DNA from: Martensiomyces pterosporus
Taxonomy: Eukaryota; Kickxellomycota; Kickxellomycetes; Kickxellales; Kickxellaceae
NCBI GenBank assembly: GCA_025201845.1
Contig: MU603937.1
Location: forward strand, 178,854 to 242,853
Reading direction: 5' to 3'
DNA: 64,000 nt
Under the pieces are notes generated by a model. The model saw only the letters and a program-made list of their open reading frames with translations, searched no databases and was not told the DNA's origin. The position numbers and the translations under genes are program-made. This document shows positions 21,395 to 33,600 of the stretch, piece after piece (within the stretch, counting starts at the first letter, position 1; each line of letters starts with the position of its first letter).

Positions 21395-24300
21395 ATGGCA
21401 GCCGCGCTGGTCCAGGCGAAGCGCGAAGGTATGCCCTGCTGCCAAGCCAAGCAAACCACGGCCTGGCGCAAACGCCAGCCTGCATTTCTTGGCTTTCTTA
21501 AGAGGCATTGGCCCGGTCCATGCATTCTCTGCGATTGTTATTGCTGTTGTCCTGTTTGTGCTGTGTGTGCTACATTTGCGCAAATCAATGGCCGAGCTGC
21601 TTCGTATTGCCAATAGCGGCCATTCTCGAGCTTGCCTACTAACACGTCTGTCTTCTGCTCTTCGCTGGTGTTAGAATTCCTCAGGGCGCTGGCTGGCGTT
21701 CGGCCCAGCAACAGGTTCAAAATCGTGGTGGTCGACAAGCGCAGTCTGCGCGTGCTGAACGATGTTCTTAAGCTGTCGGAGGTTCTCGAAAACGACGTCA
21801 TTCGTATCGAGAGCATCGAGAACGGGCGCAAAGAGGACCCGTCAACTGAGGCGCTCTACATTCTCACTCCGTCCAAGCAAAGCGTCGGCAGACTGATCAG
21901 CGATTTTGTGCCCTCGCAGTCGGCATCGCCGCAAGGCAGCAGCCGCGGGTTTGGGCTCTCGTCGTCAGGTGCTGCATCAAAGCAGCCCACATACCGTGCA
22001 GCACACGTGTTCTTCACCTCGGAGTTACCAGACACCCTGTTTGCGATGCTCAAAGCGCCCGCTGTGGCACACCACCTGAAGGCGCTCAAGGAGCTGTGCG
22101 TCGAGTACGATGTGCATGACGCCCACGTGTTTCTCGCCAAACTGGCCGATCGCCCGCTGTACCGCCTGTACTCGCCGCTCCTGGCCAGCAACTGCAATGA
22201 GGAGCTGGATTTAATATCGAAAAAGCTGGTCAACGTGTGTGGAGCGCTGAAGGACGACCCTGTGGTCAGGTTCTTTTCTCCGGATCCAGAGATATACGGC
22301 AACACAAAGGCCCGCCGGCTGGCATTCCTTTTTCACACCGAGATGGAGCGTGTACGCCAGGCACTGCCACCACAAACACCTGGCGGCGGCGGCGGCGGCA
22401 GCAGCAGCAGTCGAGTGCCCACCGAACTCATCATCGTCGATCGCAGTGCTGATCCACTTGCGCCGATCCTGCACGAGTTTACGTACGAGGCAATGGTGCA
22501 TGATCTGCTAGACATCGAGGACGGCAACAAGTTCCACTACACCATCAAGCTGGCCAGCGGCGCCGAGGAAGTAAAGACCGTGGTTCTTGGCGACGCCGAC
22601 CCCATCTGGCAAGAGTACAGGTTCCAGCACATCTCGGATGCGCAGGAGAGCATCATGAGGAAGTTTGAGGGGCTGATCGGATCCAACCGGGCCATTGTCG
22701 ACATGCAGGCTGGCGAGAGGCTTGACCTGTCCAGGATGCGCGACGTGGTCAGCAGCATGCCCCACTTCAAGGACCAGCTGTCGCACATGTCGGCGCACAT
22801 CACAATGATGCAGCAGTGCATGGAGCGGTTCAACGAGCGCTGCCTCAACGATCTGGGCATGATCGAGCAGAATCTGGCTGTGGGGACGACGCCCGATGGC
22901 GAAAAGTACCGCTCGGGCGACATCGACATTGCACACGTGCTCAACAACCCGGCTATCGAGCCCGAAGACAAGCTGCGCCTGCTGCTTGTGTACTTCGTCT
23001 CCAACCCGAGCCTCACGGAGCCCGAGCGGCTAAAGCTGGCCCAGCTGGCAAAGCTTGACCGCAGCTCGCGCGTGACCATCCAGAACATGGGCATTGTAAT
23101 CCGCTGGGCGCATGCGCTGGATCTTGTCAAGCAGCTGGGCCGAAAGCCCTCGCAAGCGGCCAAGGGCGGCAAGTGGGCGCTTGTCAGCAGCATGCGCACG
23201 CCCAGCAGCGGCAGCCAGGGCCAAGCCGAGGACGAGCCCAGGCCCTTTGATCTCAGCCGGTATGTGCCCGTTGCCAAGCACGTGCTCGAGGCCTGCATCG
23301 AGGGCCATCTCAGCGAGGACATCTTTCCCTATGTCATGCCGCCCGAGAAGCCCCGGGAGGCGCCCGCGTACGGCAGCACCGGCGCGCTCCGGGGATCGGC
23401 GCCAGGCGCATCGCAGTCGGACCGCGCCGGGTCGCCTGCTGGCGGCATGTGGTCAAGCCTGGTCAACACGGTTGTCTCGCACAGCCAGGACGCGCGCCAG
23501 CCACCTGCCCCGCAAAACCCAAATGCGCCGCCTCGCCAGGTGCGGTCTCTGCGCAGCGCGCGGCCCACATGGCAGAAGCGCGATAGCGCACCGGCGACTC
23601 CGCTGTCGGCCACTGCGGGAAGCTTCGCATCGACGGGCTCGACGGCAGCCAGCAGCTCGTCGCCCACGGCGCCGCAGCATGACTCGCCTGCCGCATCGGG
23701 TGCAGGGGCGCCGCAGCAGCGTGGCCGCCAGCAGCCGCGCATCATCTTGTTTGTGATCGGAGGCGTTGCTTATTCGGAGGTTCGCGCAGCCGACGAGATT
23801 GCGCGCAAGTATGGCCGCGAGGTCATCGTCGGCTCGACCAACCTGACAACGCCCAGAGACTTCCTGCAGGAAGTGAGCGCGCTGAACTTTGAGCTTGTCG
23901 ACGATGGCGGGCGGCCTCTGGACATGCGGCCCAGCTTCTTTGCTCTAGGATACGGCGGTCCTGCAGACGCAGACCCACTCAGCACGTACGCTGTGCCCGC
24001 GCCCAAGCCAAAGCCAAGTCCAAAGCCAAGTCCAAACCCCACCAGCGATTCATCTCGGGGCCGAGGCTCCGAACCGGCAGCAGCGGGCTCAAGATCGCAA
24101 GACGCAATTGCGCGGCAGCAGAGGTCTGCAGGGCGAGTAGCGTCGTACCAGAATGGCGCGAGCGGCGAGCAGCAGCGGCCGCCGGCGGGCAGAGGCAGCC
24201 TGCGGAGCGCGGGCCATGGGCGCAGCACGACAGATCTGCGGCCATCCAGCGCATCTCCGCGCGAGTATGGATCCAGTGGCCAGTACAGCCAGCAGCAGCC

Positions 24301-24730
24301 GAGGCAGCAGTACGTTCGCCACGAACAGTCAGCCAGCCCGCGGATCCACCACGAGGAGCGCAGCCCACGTGTAAGCGAGACCAGCTTTAGCGCGGGGTTC
24401 CAGGAGTACAGGCAGCAGCAGATCAGGCGGACTCGCAGCGACCGCTCCCCTCCCTCTCCTGCACCACCCTCGCAGGCAGATGCAGCACCAAGGGCCGCAC
24501 CCCAGGTGCCAGCGAAGGAGGCACCAAAGCCGATGAGCGTCGAAGAGGCATTCCGGGCCAAGTTTGAAAAGTCGCAGCGCGACTGGCAAGCGCAGATGGC
24601 CAGCCCATCCAACGTGAACCCGGCAGCGATATCGGAGATGCACAAGGTCAGCCTTGGCCATGGCGGCAGGGGTCGCAGTGAGTCGGCTGCGTCTGAGAAG
24701 AAACACAACTTCCTCAAGCGCATCTTGTGA
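21395..24730 (+). CDS. Sec1/Munc18 family protein, intron-poor paralogue with long C-terminal tail
   Basis: Second SM-family gene. Exons 21395-21428 and 21675-24730 give 1029 residues, about 300 longer than typical Sec1. N-terminus: RFKIVVVDKRSLRVLNDVLK and EALYILTPSKQSVGRLISDF. Middle: ELIIVDRSADPLAPILHEFTYE. C-terminal SM motif: RIILFVIGGVAYSEVRAADE then EVIVGSTNLTTPRDFL (about 700-750). A Ser/Pro/Ala/Gln-rich insertion (about 575-695) precedes that motif. A disordered tail rich in Arg, Ser, Gln and Pro (about 770-1020) follows, ending in HNFLKRIL. The only intron sits at the same codon position and phase as the first intron of the 15719-19507 paralogue: counting from the junction, both have 21 residues to the end of VVVD. 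The other 12 introns are absent, as in partial cDNA-mediated intron loss. Both copies may work in exocytosis, with the tail giving this one extra partners. Confidence 0.92.
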
Positions 24731-27069
24731 GCTGCGCGAGTCCAACCAAGGTGGAAAAAGCGACCAGATTGTAGTGCTGCTGCCGCTACCGCGCCTATGC
24801 CTGTTTGTGAAGGGCTGTTGTGCAACCGGGTTGCCTGTGGGCTTTCTCTTTACAGAAACCACCCGCGATCGCTACTAGCAGTGTTTGTGTTTTGTGCACA
24901 CGCTTTTGTCCATGGTAATGAAAGCTGTCAATCCCATCGCGTTGCTTTGCTTGGGTGGTTTGTTTTGTTTTGCTGACGTCACTTCCATGTCTCCTAATTC
25001 TCCGCCCGAGGTGCTGCTCTTTTGCTACCTTTATCCAATTCCTGGCTATGGACAGCAAAGAGGGGGGCACGGAGCACAGGAGCCCATTGCGTATGTCTTG
25101 GGCTCTCTCATGGCGCCGCCAAGGGGAAATGCTGAACCAAAAATATGGACTGGCGTGGGCGCTGATCAATGTCTTAGAGTTGGAGCCTGCGAGGGGCAGC
25201 GTGCTGGCGTGTGGGCGGCATTGCGTCCACCCAGGAGTGAATCGACAGCAGCTGTGTTCCACACTGCTCTTGTTGCTGAGCAGAGTGCAGGCGGTCTTGC
25301 TGGTCTGAAACAAGCAGCGGCGATTGTGTGTGCATATTTGCTGGTCTTTTAATAGCTCGCACACTCGGCGAAGAGCACAGTGCTGTATGGACCAGAGCCA
25401 TTTGCCCGACAGGACTAAATGCACCAAGGCATTCAAGGCGCTGTCGACTTCTCTCTTTCCTGCGCATTATTCTTTTTGGCGCTTGTGCGGCTACGTGCGT
25501 TTTGCTCCCAGCTCTGTGCATCCAGTACAGCCTATTATTTCATCGAGATATATTGCTGCTCGCCTTTGTTGTTTAGTCTGCTGCTGCTGTGCCATACACA
25601 CCAGCAGCGCATCTGCCGGCTCAGAAACAGCTCGTCTGCTGCTGCTTTGTGAGGGGGGAAAGCCCACAGCAACAAACAGCGCTGCCAGCGCCGCTCCAGA
25701 GCGGATGAGCTCCAGTGGCATTCCGTAGCTGAGCCACACATATCCATTAGCAGCACCAGAGGCCGCACGCATCGCGTGGCCAACAATCACCACCACACAA
25801 AGAACTCACTATAGCAGCCAGTCGTCCATACCGGGCAGCTTTATGCTGCACCAACTCTCGCCAGTCACTCAATAGCCGCAAGCCTCGCCCCCATCCTGAA
25901 TCTCCGCCAGCGCGAGACAACAATACAGCACAACAAAGCAAAGCAGCAGCAGCAGCAGCGCACTGCAGAAGGGAAGAAAAGATCCCAAAGACTTGCTTGG
26001 ACCAGCCCGCCATATCCCTCGAGTCCCTCCTTCCCCTCTCTCCCTTGGCATCGCCTCGCATCGCCTCATAAGAGCACCGACGTGTAGAGCTGAGGAGAGA
26101 ACTGCTGTGCCTTTGCAGGTACTTGGATCACCAAACATCTCTCCCTTCCCACACACACGCGCACACACGCACACCGGCTCATCCATTCACTGCGCAATTG
26201 GGGAAGAGCCACGCGCCAAAACGCTCTTGTTCTCACATCCCTCGCACCATCTACACACGCTTGCCGCTTTTGCTGCTGCTGGCTGTCCGCCAGTGCCGCC
26301 TCCGTTACTACCGACCATCGCAGCATTTTGGCAGTGAGCAAAGCGAGGCTGTCTCGCAGCTCTTGCTTTCTAAAAAAAATTCTCGGCTGGCCCACGTTGT
26401 TGCGCTGAAATCGCATCCTTGGCTTCAATCGAGCTTGCGCCTCTCGTCGCCCGCTTCCTCGTATTTCACTATTCCCTTTTACACATTCTCTCCTGCCCGT
26501 GCCTACCCAAGGCTGCAGCAGCAGCATCGCATTGCAAAGGAAAACAGGCCGTGCTGCGTTGACCACTCTCCATTGTTGTTGCTGATTTCGTTCTTCAGCA
26601 TCGCAAAGTCAGGCAGCCTTCCCACCTCCACCTCACAAGCCATCCTCCACACAGCCGCCTTCGCTGCTGCTGCTATCTCCTTTAGGAGAGCATACTCTCA
26701 TTTTCAGCACTTTTGCTCGCTGCTCTTCTCTCCTCGCCTCTCGCCCTTTCCTACACTTTCTCTCACCACTCTGCTGATATTGCCCCTACTTGCCTACTCA
26801 CATACTCGCCTGCATCTCTGTCTGTCTCTGTCTCGGTCTCTGTCTCTATCTGTCTCTGCACCTGCTACTCCTTTATCCTTGCTGACGCTGCACACCCACA
26901 CCTCTCTTCTCCCACCCGCACATGAGTTAGATGATAGTGCCTCCCTGCCTGCTATTCTAAACCTTAATCAACACCAGCAGCCTATTATTATTGGTATTGC
27001 TTCTCCAGCATCTACACCGCTTTCCGCGCATATACGCAGCACAAGATACACAGAATACCTGCAGCCCAT
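24731..27069. other. Intergenic region and long pyrimidine-rich leader of the cyclin gene
   Basis: About 2.3 kb. The left half shows nothing recognisable. From about 25,990 to 27,069 the + strand is CT-rich with CACACG (26,148-26,170) and TCTCTG (26,815-26,862) simple repeats. A 316-codon open frame spans 26123-27073 and its TGA overlaps the cyclin ATG. Its composition is what CT-rich DNA gives in any frame, so I read this as promoter and 5' leader. Confidence 0.4.
26815..26862. repeat. TCTCTG/TCTG simple repeat
   Basis: Imperfect run of tctg and tctctg units in the CT-rich leader upstream of the cyclin gene. Confidence 0.75.
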
Positions 27070-30000
27070 ATGATCTCGGCTGCCAGCATACACTCGTTCG
27101 CCGAGAGGAAGACAAGGAACCTGCTCAACATGCGGACCGCCTGGTTCAAAAAGGAAGAGCCAGCCGAATCGGCAACAACCACATCGTCCCCAGACATGCC
27201 CAGGCCCGCAGAGGTCGCCTCGGCGCATGGGAAGCCAAAGGCCCTTAGCCGCCCACGCATCCGCGAGCTTCTGACCATTGCTGTGATAAGTAAGTACGCT
27301 ACACCTCCATTGTGCACTCGGCCCTGGGAGCCCGAGTGCTGTGATATGCGGTGCCCGAGCATGCAGGCCGTTCTGCTCTCGGCCTCCTGGGCAGTAAGAC
27401 GCAATATGAGCATGCATGACAGCCTGCTTCTCTTCGTCTCTTTTTTTTTCCTTCCCCGCCGTCAGCCTTTTTCCTCGCTCCTTCCATGCTCGTTTGCTGT
27501 CGTTCCGCCTTGAAAGCAGAGCCTGTATTGCGCCTTACTGAAGCATCGCAGAAGCCTCCCTCAAAACAAGTACGCAGCACCCACACAATGGCTCATAGCC
27601 GTGGTGGAGAGAGGACAAGCGAGCAAAATGTTTACACATTTTATGTGCCTGGAGCACCCACGCCCCATTCTCTCTCCCTTTTGCTCTCTTCGCCCGCTTC
27701 TTCATTTCTGTCTTGGGCACTAACGTTTTCTGTCTGCTGGGGGCTGTGGGTGCTACTGTTCCCTCCCGTCTCTACTAGCCTCGCAAGCAATGCATTTACT
27801 TTGCAAAGCCCGCCCCATCTCTGTATCCTGGCGTTTTGTGGCCGCGCTCCTTTGTTACTACTAACCTCAGCCATGTGGAGTGTGCGCGCTGCTGCTGCTG
27901 CCCACCCCCTCTCCGCTTGCCATTGTGAACAACAATCTGCTGCAATATAGGGCTAATGGAGCGAATGATCGCGGAGCTGTTCCCCTGTGCAAGCGACGGC
28001 GAGGCTGGTGATTCGCTCGGCAGCGCTGGCTCCTCGACAGCGAGCGGGCCCCTGCCTAATTTTGAGGAGTTCCTGAAGCACATTTGCCGCCGCACTCGCA
28101 CGCCGCTGACGTGCATGTGTCTAGCGCTGCTCTACCTAACGCGGCTTCGTGCCAACCACCCGCGCTCAAGGGGATCTCCCGGCTCGTCATACCGCCTTGC
28201 GCTCTCCTCGCTATGTGTGGCAACTAAGTACCTTTACGACGACGCATACCACACCTGCTCCTGGGTTCAGGTGTCCATGGGGCTCTTTAGTCAGCGCGAG
28301 GTTAACCAGATGGAAATGGAGTTTATGTACTTTCTGCACTACCAGCTGGGTGTCACCCCGACCGAGTGGAACCAGTGGATTGCGACTCTGGAGGCAAAGC
28401 TTGTTTCGCGCTGGCAGGAAAAGGGCAAGGCGGAGGTAATCTACGGCTTTGGGCTGTTTCTCTCCCACGAGTGCTGCGAGCCCAGCGCGCAGGACGCTGT
28501 GCGCGACATTGCCTGGGGCGAGGGCGGTAAGAATCTGCTTTCCTTGCTAGACAACGCCATACAGTGGAGCGGCAAGATGGGCGCCGGCAAGAGCTCGCCT
28601 TCTGCCGATTCGGCAGTGTCCGACACAACCTGCCTGCCAACGCCCGACCCGAACTGCTGGTTCCGAATCAGATCTCCGGTGCTCCCTGGCGCTCAGTCCA
28701 CCGCACTAAGCACATCCGCCATCACTGACTCCAACCCAATCACACCCACTACTGCTCATATTCCGGATGCTCCTGCCGTGAACGACGACAAAACCTCCGC
28801 TTACCGCTCGCTTGCGAGAAACAGTGCCAGCTCTCCAAGCTCATGTCAGTACTCCGCACTGGATGTGCAGCCAGGCGGCTCGTGCCAGCATGGCTCTGCA
28901 ACCTTCGGTGGTGCACACGCCGATCTTGGTGTGGCCAGTACAGTGAGGTGCTCATACCCAGCGCATCAGTCCAAGTCAGATTGCCAGGGAAACGACGTGA
29001 GGTTACAGCAGCCGCAGCTGCCACGACACACTCCACGCCAGCAAGGGCATCCTCCTGGCCAGCGGCTATCGCAGCTAGCGCCCGAAGCAAGCATCACTGT
29101 CAGCCTTGAGCGGCCAGCCACTGCGGTGGCACCCGCCTCTTCCTCTTGTGCTTATGGCAACATCTCTAATGCGGTGGCACATCCGACCTATGCATTTGGG
29201 AGCTCAGTATCCTCGTCGCCGTCGTATAGAGATGAGTTTAGCTCGGGCCCCTCCAGCTACTCTCAAGTCCCCCTAACAGCGAGTAGCAGTGTATACGGTG
29301 CCCGGCAAAGCAACCATTTGCCGCCACTTGGCTCTTTGCCATCCAGCAGCAGCATCTCGCTTTCGTACACCGCCGAGTCTCAGGATGGCCTTTTGCCAAG
29401 CCGCATTCCAGCACAAAGACCAACAGCGCCGCCTGCAGTGCAAGGCGCCCTATCGGCAAGCGGCCCACCAGCGGCTGCTGCTGCGACTGCACATGGGCCT
29501 ACAGACCAGTCGATTCACTTTCACACCGCCCCGCGCTCAGCGACTAACTCGGCCTACAGCTCTCGCGGTGCCTGCTCAACCATCTCCTTTGACAGAAAAT
29601 CAAGCCATCGCTCTTCGGCTCTAAGCAAGCTTACCGGCGGCGGGTCCGTACCATCGCGAGCAAATCCATCTGGTGCTGCGCCAGCCTGCAGCTCGACTAG
29701 CACCGCCACAATTGCATCGAGGTACTACAGGTCAAACACGCACGCGAGTGGGTACGGCGCTGGTAGCAACAGCAACAGCACAGCGAGAGCAGTTTCGGCA
29801 TCCGCTCATCGAGGCACATGCACAGCCACCACACCCTCGATATATAGCATCTCGCCAGCAGCGGATCCACGCAGCTCCCGCTATTGCGGCGGTGGCACAG
29901 CCAGCGCAGCAGACACCCCCGGAGCAGCGTCGATGAAGTCATTTGGCTCTGTGTCGGCAGCAAACAACAGCCGCCAGAGCTGGCGCCAGAGCCACCGGAA

Positions 30001-30385
30001 CTCCGCCGCCAGCTTTGCCCAAAAGCTCCGGTCGTTTGCCGCATTCAACTGGTCGTCGGGCGGCGCGTCGTCGTCGCTGTCGAACATGTCGCCACCGAGG
30101 AAGGCGCCCTTGTCGTACAGCTCGGAGGAAGATGTGACGTGCGGCCTGTACTCCAAGGATGCTGCGTCCGTCTGTGGCGCGAGCAACGCGTATTCTCGCT
30201 ATGCAGACCCGAAGCGCAATAGCTGTGGACACCACATATCCCAAACGCTGTTCAGCAGACGGCATGCAGAGGCGCAGGCACGTGCTGGCTCGTTGAGCAG
30301 CGTGAGGGTGGCGCTCGAAACCATGGCGTCGCCGCCGTACGACTTTGAGCACGACGTGGCAAAGTACGTTTCAATGAAGTCATAG
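27070..30385 (+). CDS. Pho80/PCL-type cyclin with long Ser-rich tail
   Basis: Regulatory partner of a Pho85-type cyclin-dependent kinase. Exons 27070-27289 and 27951-30385 give 884 residues. Exon 1 ends in RIRELLTIAVI; the GTAAGT donor and CAATATAG acceptor join in phase 1 to RLMERMIAELF, restoring the first cyclin helix. The cyclin box (about 70-215) shows PLTCMCLALLYLTRL, YRLALSSLCVATKYLYDDAY, VSMGLFSQREVNQMEMEFMYFLHYQLGVT, all typical of the PF08613 family. The remaining 650 residues are Ser/Ala/Thr-rich and probably disordered, with many Ser-Pro and Thr-Pro sites. The intron is 661 nt, much longer than most in this window. An upstream CT-rich leader carries an open frame whose stop overlaps this ATG as ATGA. 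Confidence 0.88.
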
Positions 30386-30669
30386 CGTGCTCTGTCTGGC
30401 ATAGATGCTAATGCTCTTCCTCCCCACCAGCCCTTTCTCTCCCCTCGTTCAGCCACTCATTTGGCTCCTCAGCCACAGCTCTCTTCACACCCACCGGCAC
30501 TTTCCTCTTGCATGCAAGCACACGCATATGTAAACACAGCAATCCAATAATCTCACGCACGTCTTGATGCTCCAGTGTCTGGCCTGTGCATGTTTGGGAT
30601 GAGTGAAACGCTAAGAAAATGGCGACTAGGCTGCCAAGCGCAGACAGCAAAACCCAGCGTGAATCGCGC

Positions 30670-33600
30670 TCAGTGGCTGTTGAAGTTCAGAAGCATCTGA
30701 GTTTCAGCAGAGAGCGACTCGCGCTGCAGCGGTTTGTCAGATAGCTGTGCTGCCGCGGTCGATGCGCTCAATGTCCGCGATGTTCTAGTGAGTGTCGAAT
30801 ATGGCTGGGGAATGCTGTCAGGCTGGAACTTTGGCATAGGCTGTGATGGCAGTGGGGGAGGCGCAATGCCGGGGCCTTTGGGCATAGGCATCGATGGAAG
30901 CGGAGGCGGGGCTGGGCTGGGGTCGGAGGACATGGGCATTGAGGACAGCGGCGGCATAGCTGGCAATGGCGGGATGGCAGATGCTGGCATGCCCGCCGAC
31001 GGGAGGGGCGGCGGGCGAGAGTTGCTTGGAAGCGGCGGCAGTTCGGGAAGCAGCGAGTGCTGCGATATTACGCTGGGTGTTCGCTTAGAGATGGTTGACT
31101 GCACGCTGTGGGAGCTTGGCGAGCGCTTGTGGTGGCCATATCCCCCAGACGCCAAAGCGAGCTCGCTACTGTTGGTGGTGCTGTTGGTGCTGTTGCGGCT
31201 GCTGTGTGCGCGATCGCCGGATCTGGTGTAGGTGCTGCTGTTGCTGGTTGGTCTGCTGCTGCTTCTGTCGTGGCTGGGCCGACTGCCAAAGCTCTGCGAC
31301 GGAGACATGGGCACCGCCTGGTACGAGGCATCGCTCTCTGAGGGCGGCTTGTACGATGCAGAGTCGTCTGGCAAGTCCCTGCTCTTGGTGCGTTGCAGGT
31401 ACCTGGCCGAGTCTGACGAGTCGCTGACCTTGAATGACATGAGCCACGGGCTATCAGCTGTCCGCTGGTCGGCTGGCTGCGCTTGCTGCTCATTCTGCTG
31501 CATGCGTGCTTGTGCTGCCGAAGAGTGCCCGAGGGGCTGGAGCGGAGTCACGGGCTGCGGGAATGCGATCGACGCTGCAGTCTTTGTCAGGAATGGAGAA
31601 GGGGAGACCCGAGGCTCGCGCATCTCGCACAGGCGGAAAATGTATTCCTGCGGCATCCAGGGCTCAGAAAACATGAGAATCGCAGCTACCATCACAGCCA
31701 TCTGCCCACTCGTTGACACGTGCAGGGCATTGAGTGGCGATCCCACGCTGCAGGCAAAGCATGGGTTGCCCGATGCCAGCGCCAGCAAGTGTGCCAGCAT
31801 GTCGATGATCGTTGGTGCGCCGGTGTGCTCCGAAGCCAAGCGGCAGCTTGGCAACCCCCCATCCTTGTGCTGCTTTTCTGATGCCGAGGATCGCCGGGGC
31901 ACGCGCCGGAGGAAGCTTGTTGCTGCCGAAATGGCCCTTGGTGTTCCTGGCGACGCCGAGGAAGCAGCGGAAGACGAGGGAGGCTCGGTGTAGAATATGC
32001 GACGCAGCATGTTGTTGTCGAGGTTGAGGGGCAGGCTGTGGTCTGCGGCGCTTTCCATGATAGACATCCACTTTTGGTCGCTGAGCGAAGGCGAGGAGGA
32101 GCCTGGTCCATGGGCCTTGTTGCGGCCATGGTGGTCTGACGCCGACACCGAGTCGCTCAATGCATCCGCTGTGGCAGCATCCTTGAGCAGAACCGCGACA
32201 ACTGGCACCAGCGCACGCATTGGGGGGAGGTCGCGGCACTCCCTGCAGTACACGGGGCTGTTTACGTTGCTGCTCTCGCTTGAGGCGCGCAGCTCGGGCG
32301 AATCGATGCTGACGGCATTGTCAAAATCAAGCGACATTTGGTCGCCGTTGCCTGCTGTGTCGGTGCTGGCTGTAGAGACGGGCGTGCCGTACGGGTCCTT
32401 GCTGTTGGTGACACCAGCACTTCTGCGCATGCGAGCAATTCTCGTTTGCAGCTCATCGCGGTAGCTCGAGTAGTTGGGATGGATTTTGAGCACGCGGTCC
32501 AAGATGAAGCGGATCGCGCTCTTGCACTGCGACGACACCTGATCCCATGTGTCCTTCAGCCTGCCAATGATGGGGCCGGAGAACACGCACACAAGGCTGC
32601 TCAGAGACTCGTAGTCACCCAGCTCGCGAAGTAGGCACGCTGCAATCGTCCACCACTCGATTCTCTTTGCACGCTGGGCAGCATGCATCGGGTACAGTAT
32701 TGTCCTCTCTGCCAGCCGCGTAAGGAAGTTTGCGTGGTCGCTAAGCATGCGCAGAGCTGCTGATGACGAGTGAGACAGTGGCCGCAACGAGGCACCTGAG
32801 CTGGAGATGGACGACGCTCTTGACGCCCTGCTTGTGGCCGAGTACTGCAGCACAGACTGGACGGTCAGCTGCTGGAAAATCTGACTGGCAGAGTTTGCGA
32901 TTGCGCACGCAGCTATTCCCGGCGGAATGCTCTCGAGATGCCTGGTCAGGACCGATGCGGCGCCATCCCGTGCGCTAGATCTGAAGAGGCTGTTGACAAG
33001 GTCGATGATGCTGCCAGGCTGCCCTTTGGTGGCAAGTTCGCGAGAGGGTATTTGGGGAATACGCTCAACGAGTGGTGCCAGATGCCGCTTGTCGAGCCTG
33101 GCGTAGGCTTCGTTGACCGGGACAGCAGTTGAAAACACAACTGGGCTAGCATGCCAGGTGCTGTGGATTGCCTTCTCAACCGTGCTCGAGACTGTTGACA
33201 GCTGCGCTGGCGGGTGTGAATGCGAGTGTGCGTGCGAGTACAAGTGCGAGTGCGACTGCAAGTTTGTTGCTGTGGTTGCGGTGGAGCCTGTTCTGTGGAT
33301 TGTTTGTGATGTGGGCATAACAGGTATGCTGCTGGCTGCAGTGCTGTAGTGCTTCCCAGCTGCTGGCACAGGGTCTGCAGCAGGCAGCAGTGCGTCTACT
33401 TTCTTGTGGTCGGTGCGCGAAGAGCGTTTGCTGGTCTCGCTGCTGTATACTGAAGACTTGCTTGAGGCTGGGCGAGTACTTGTGCCAGTAGTGCTAGCGC
33501 CAGCAGCGAAGGTGGGGCTGGAGCCCGAAAGAGTCTGTAAGCAGGCATGCACTGCGTTTTGTGTTATTTCAAGCTGCTCTTTCACACGCTCAAACACTGC

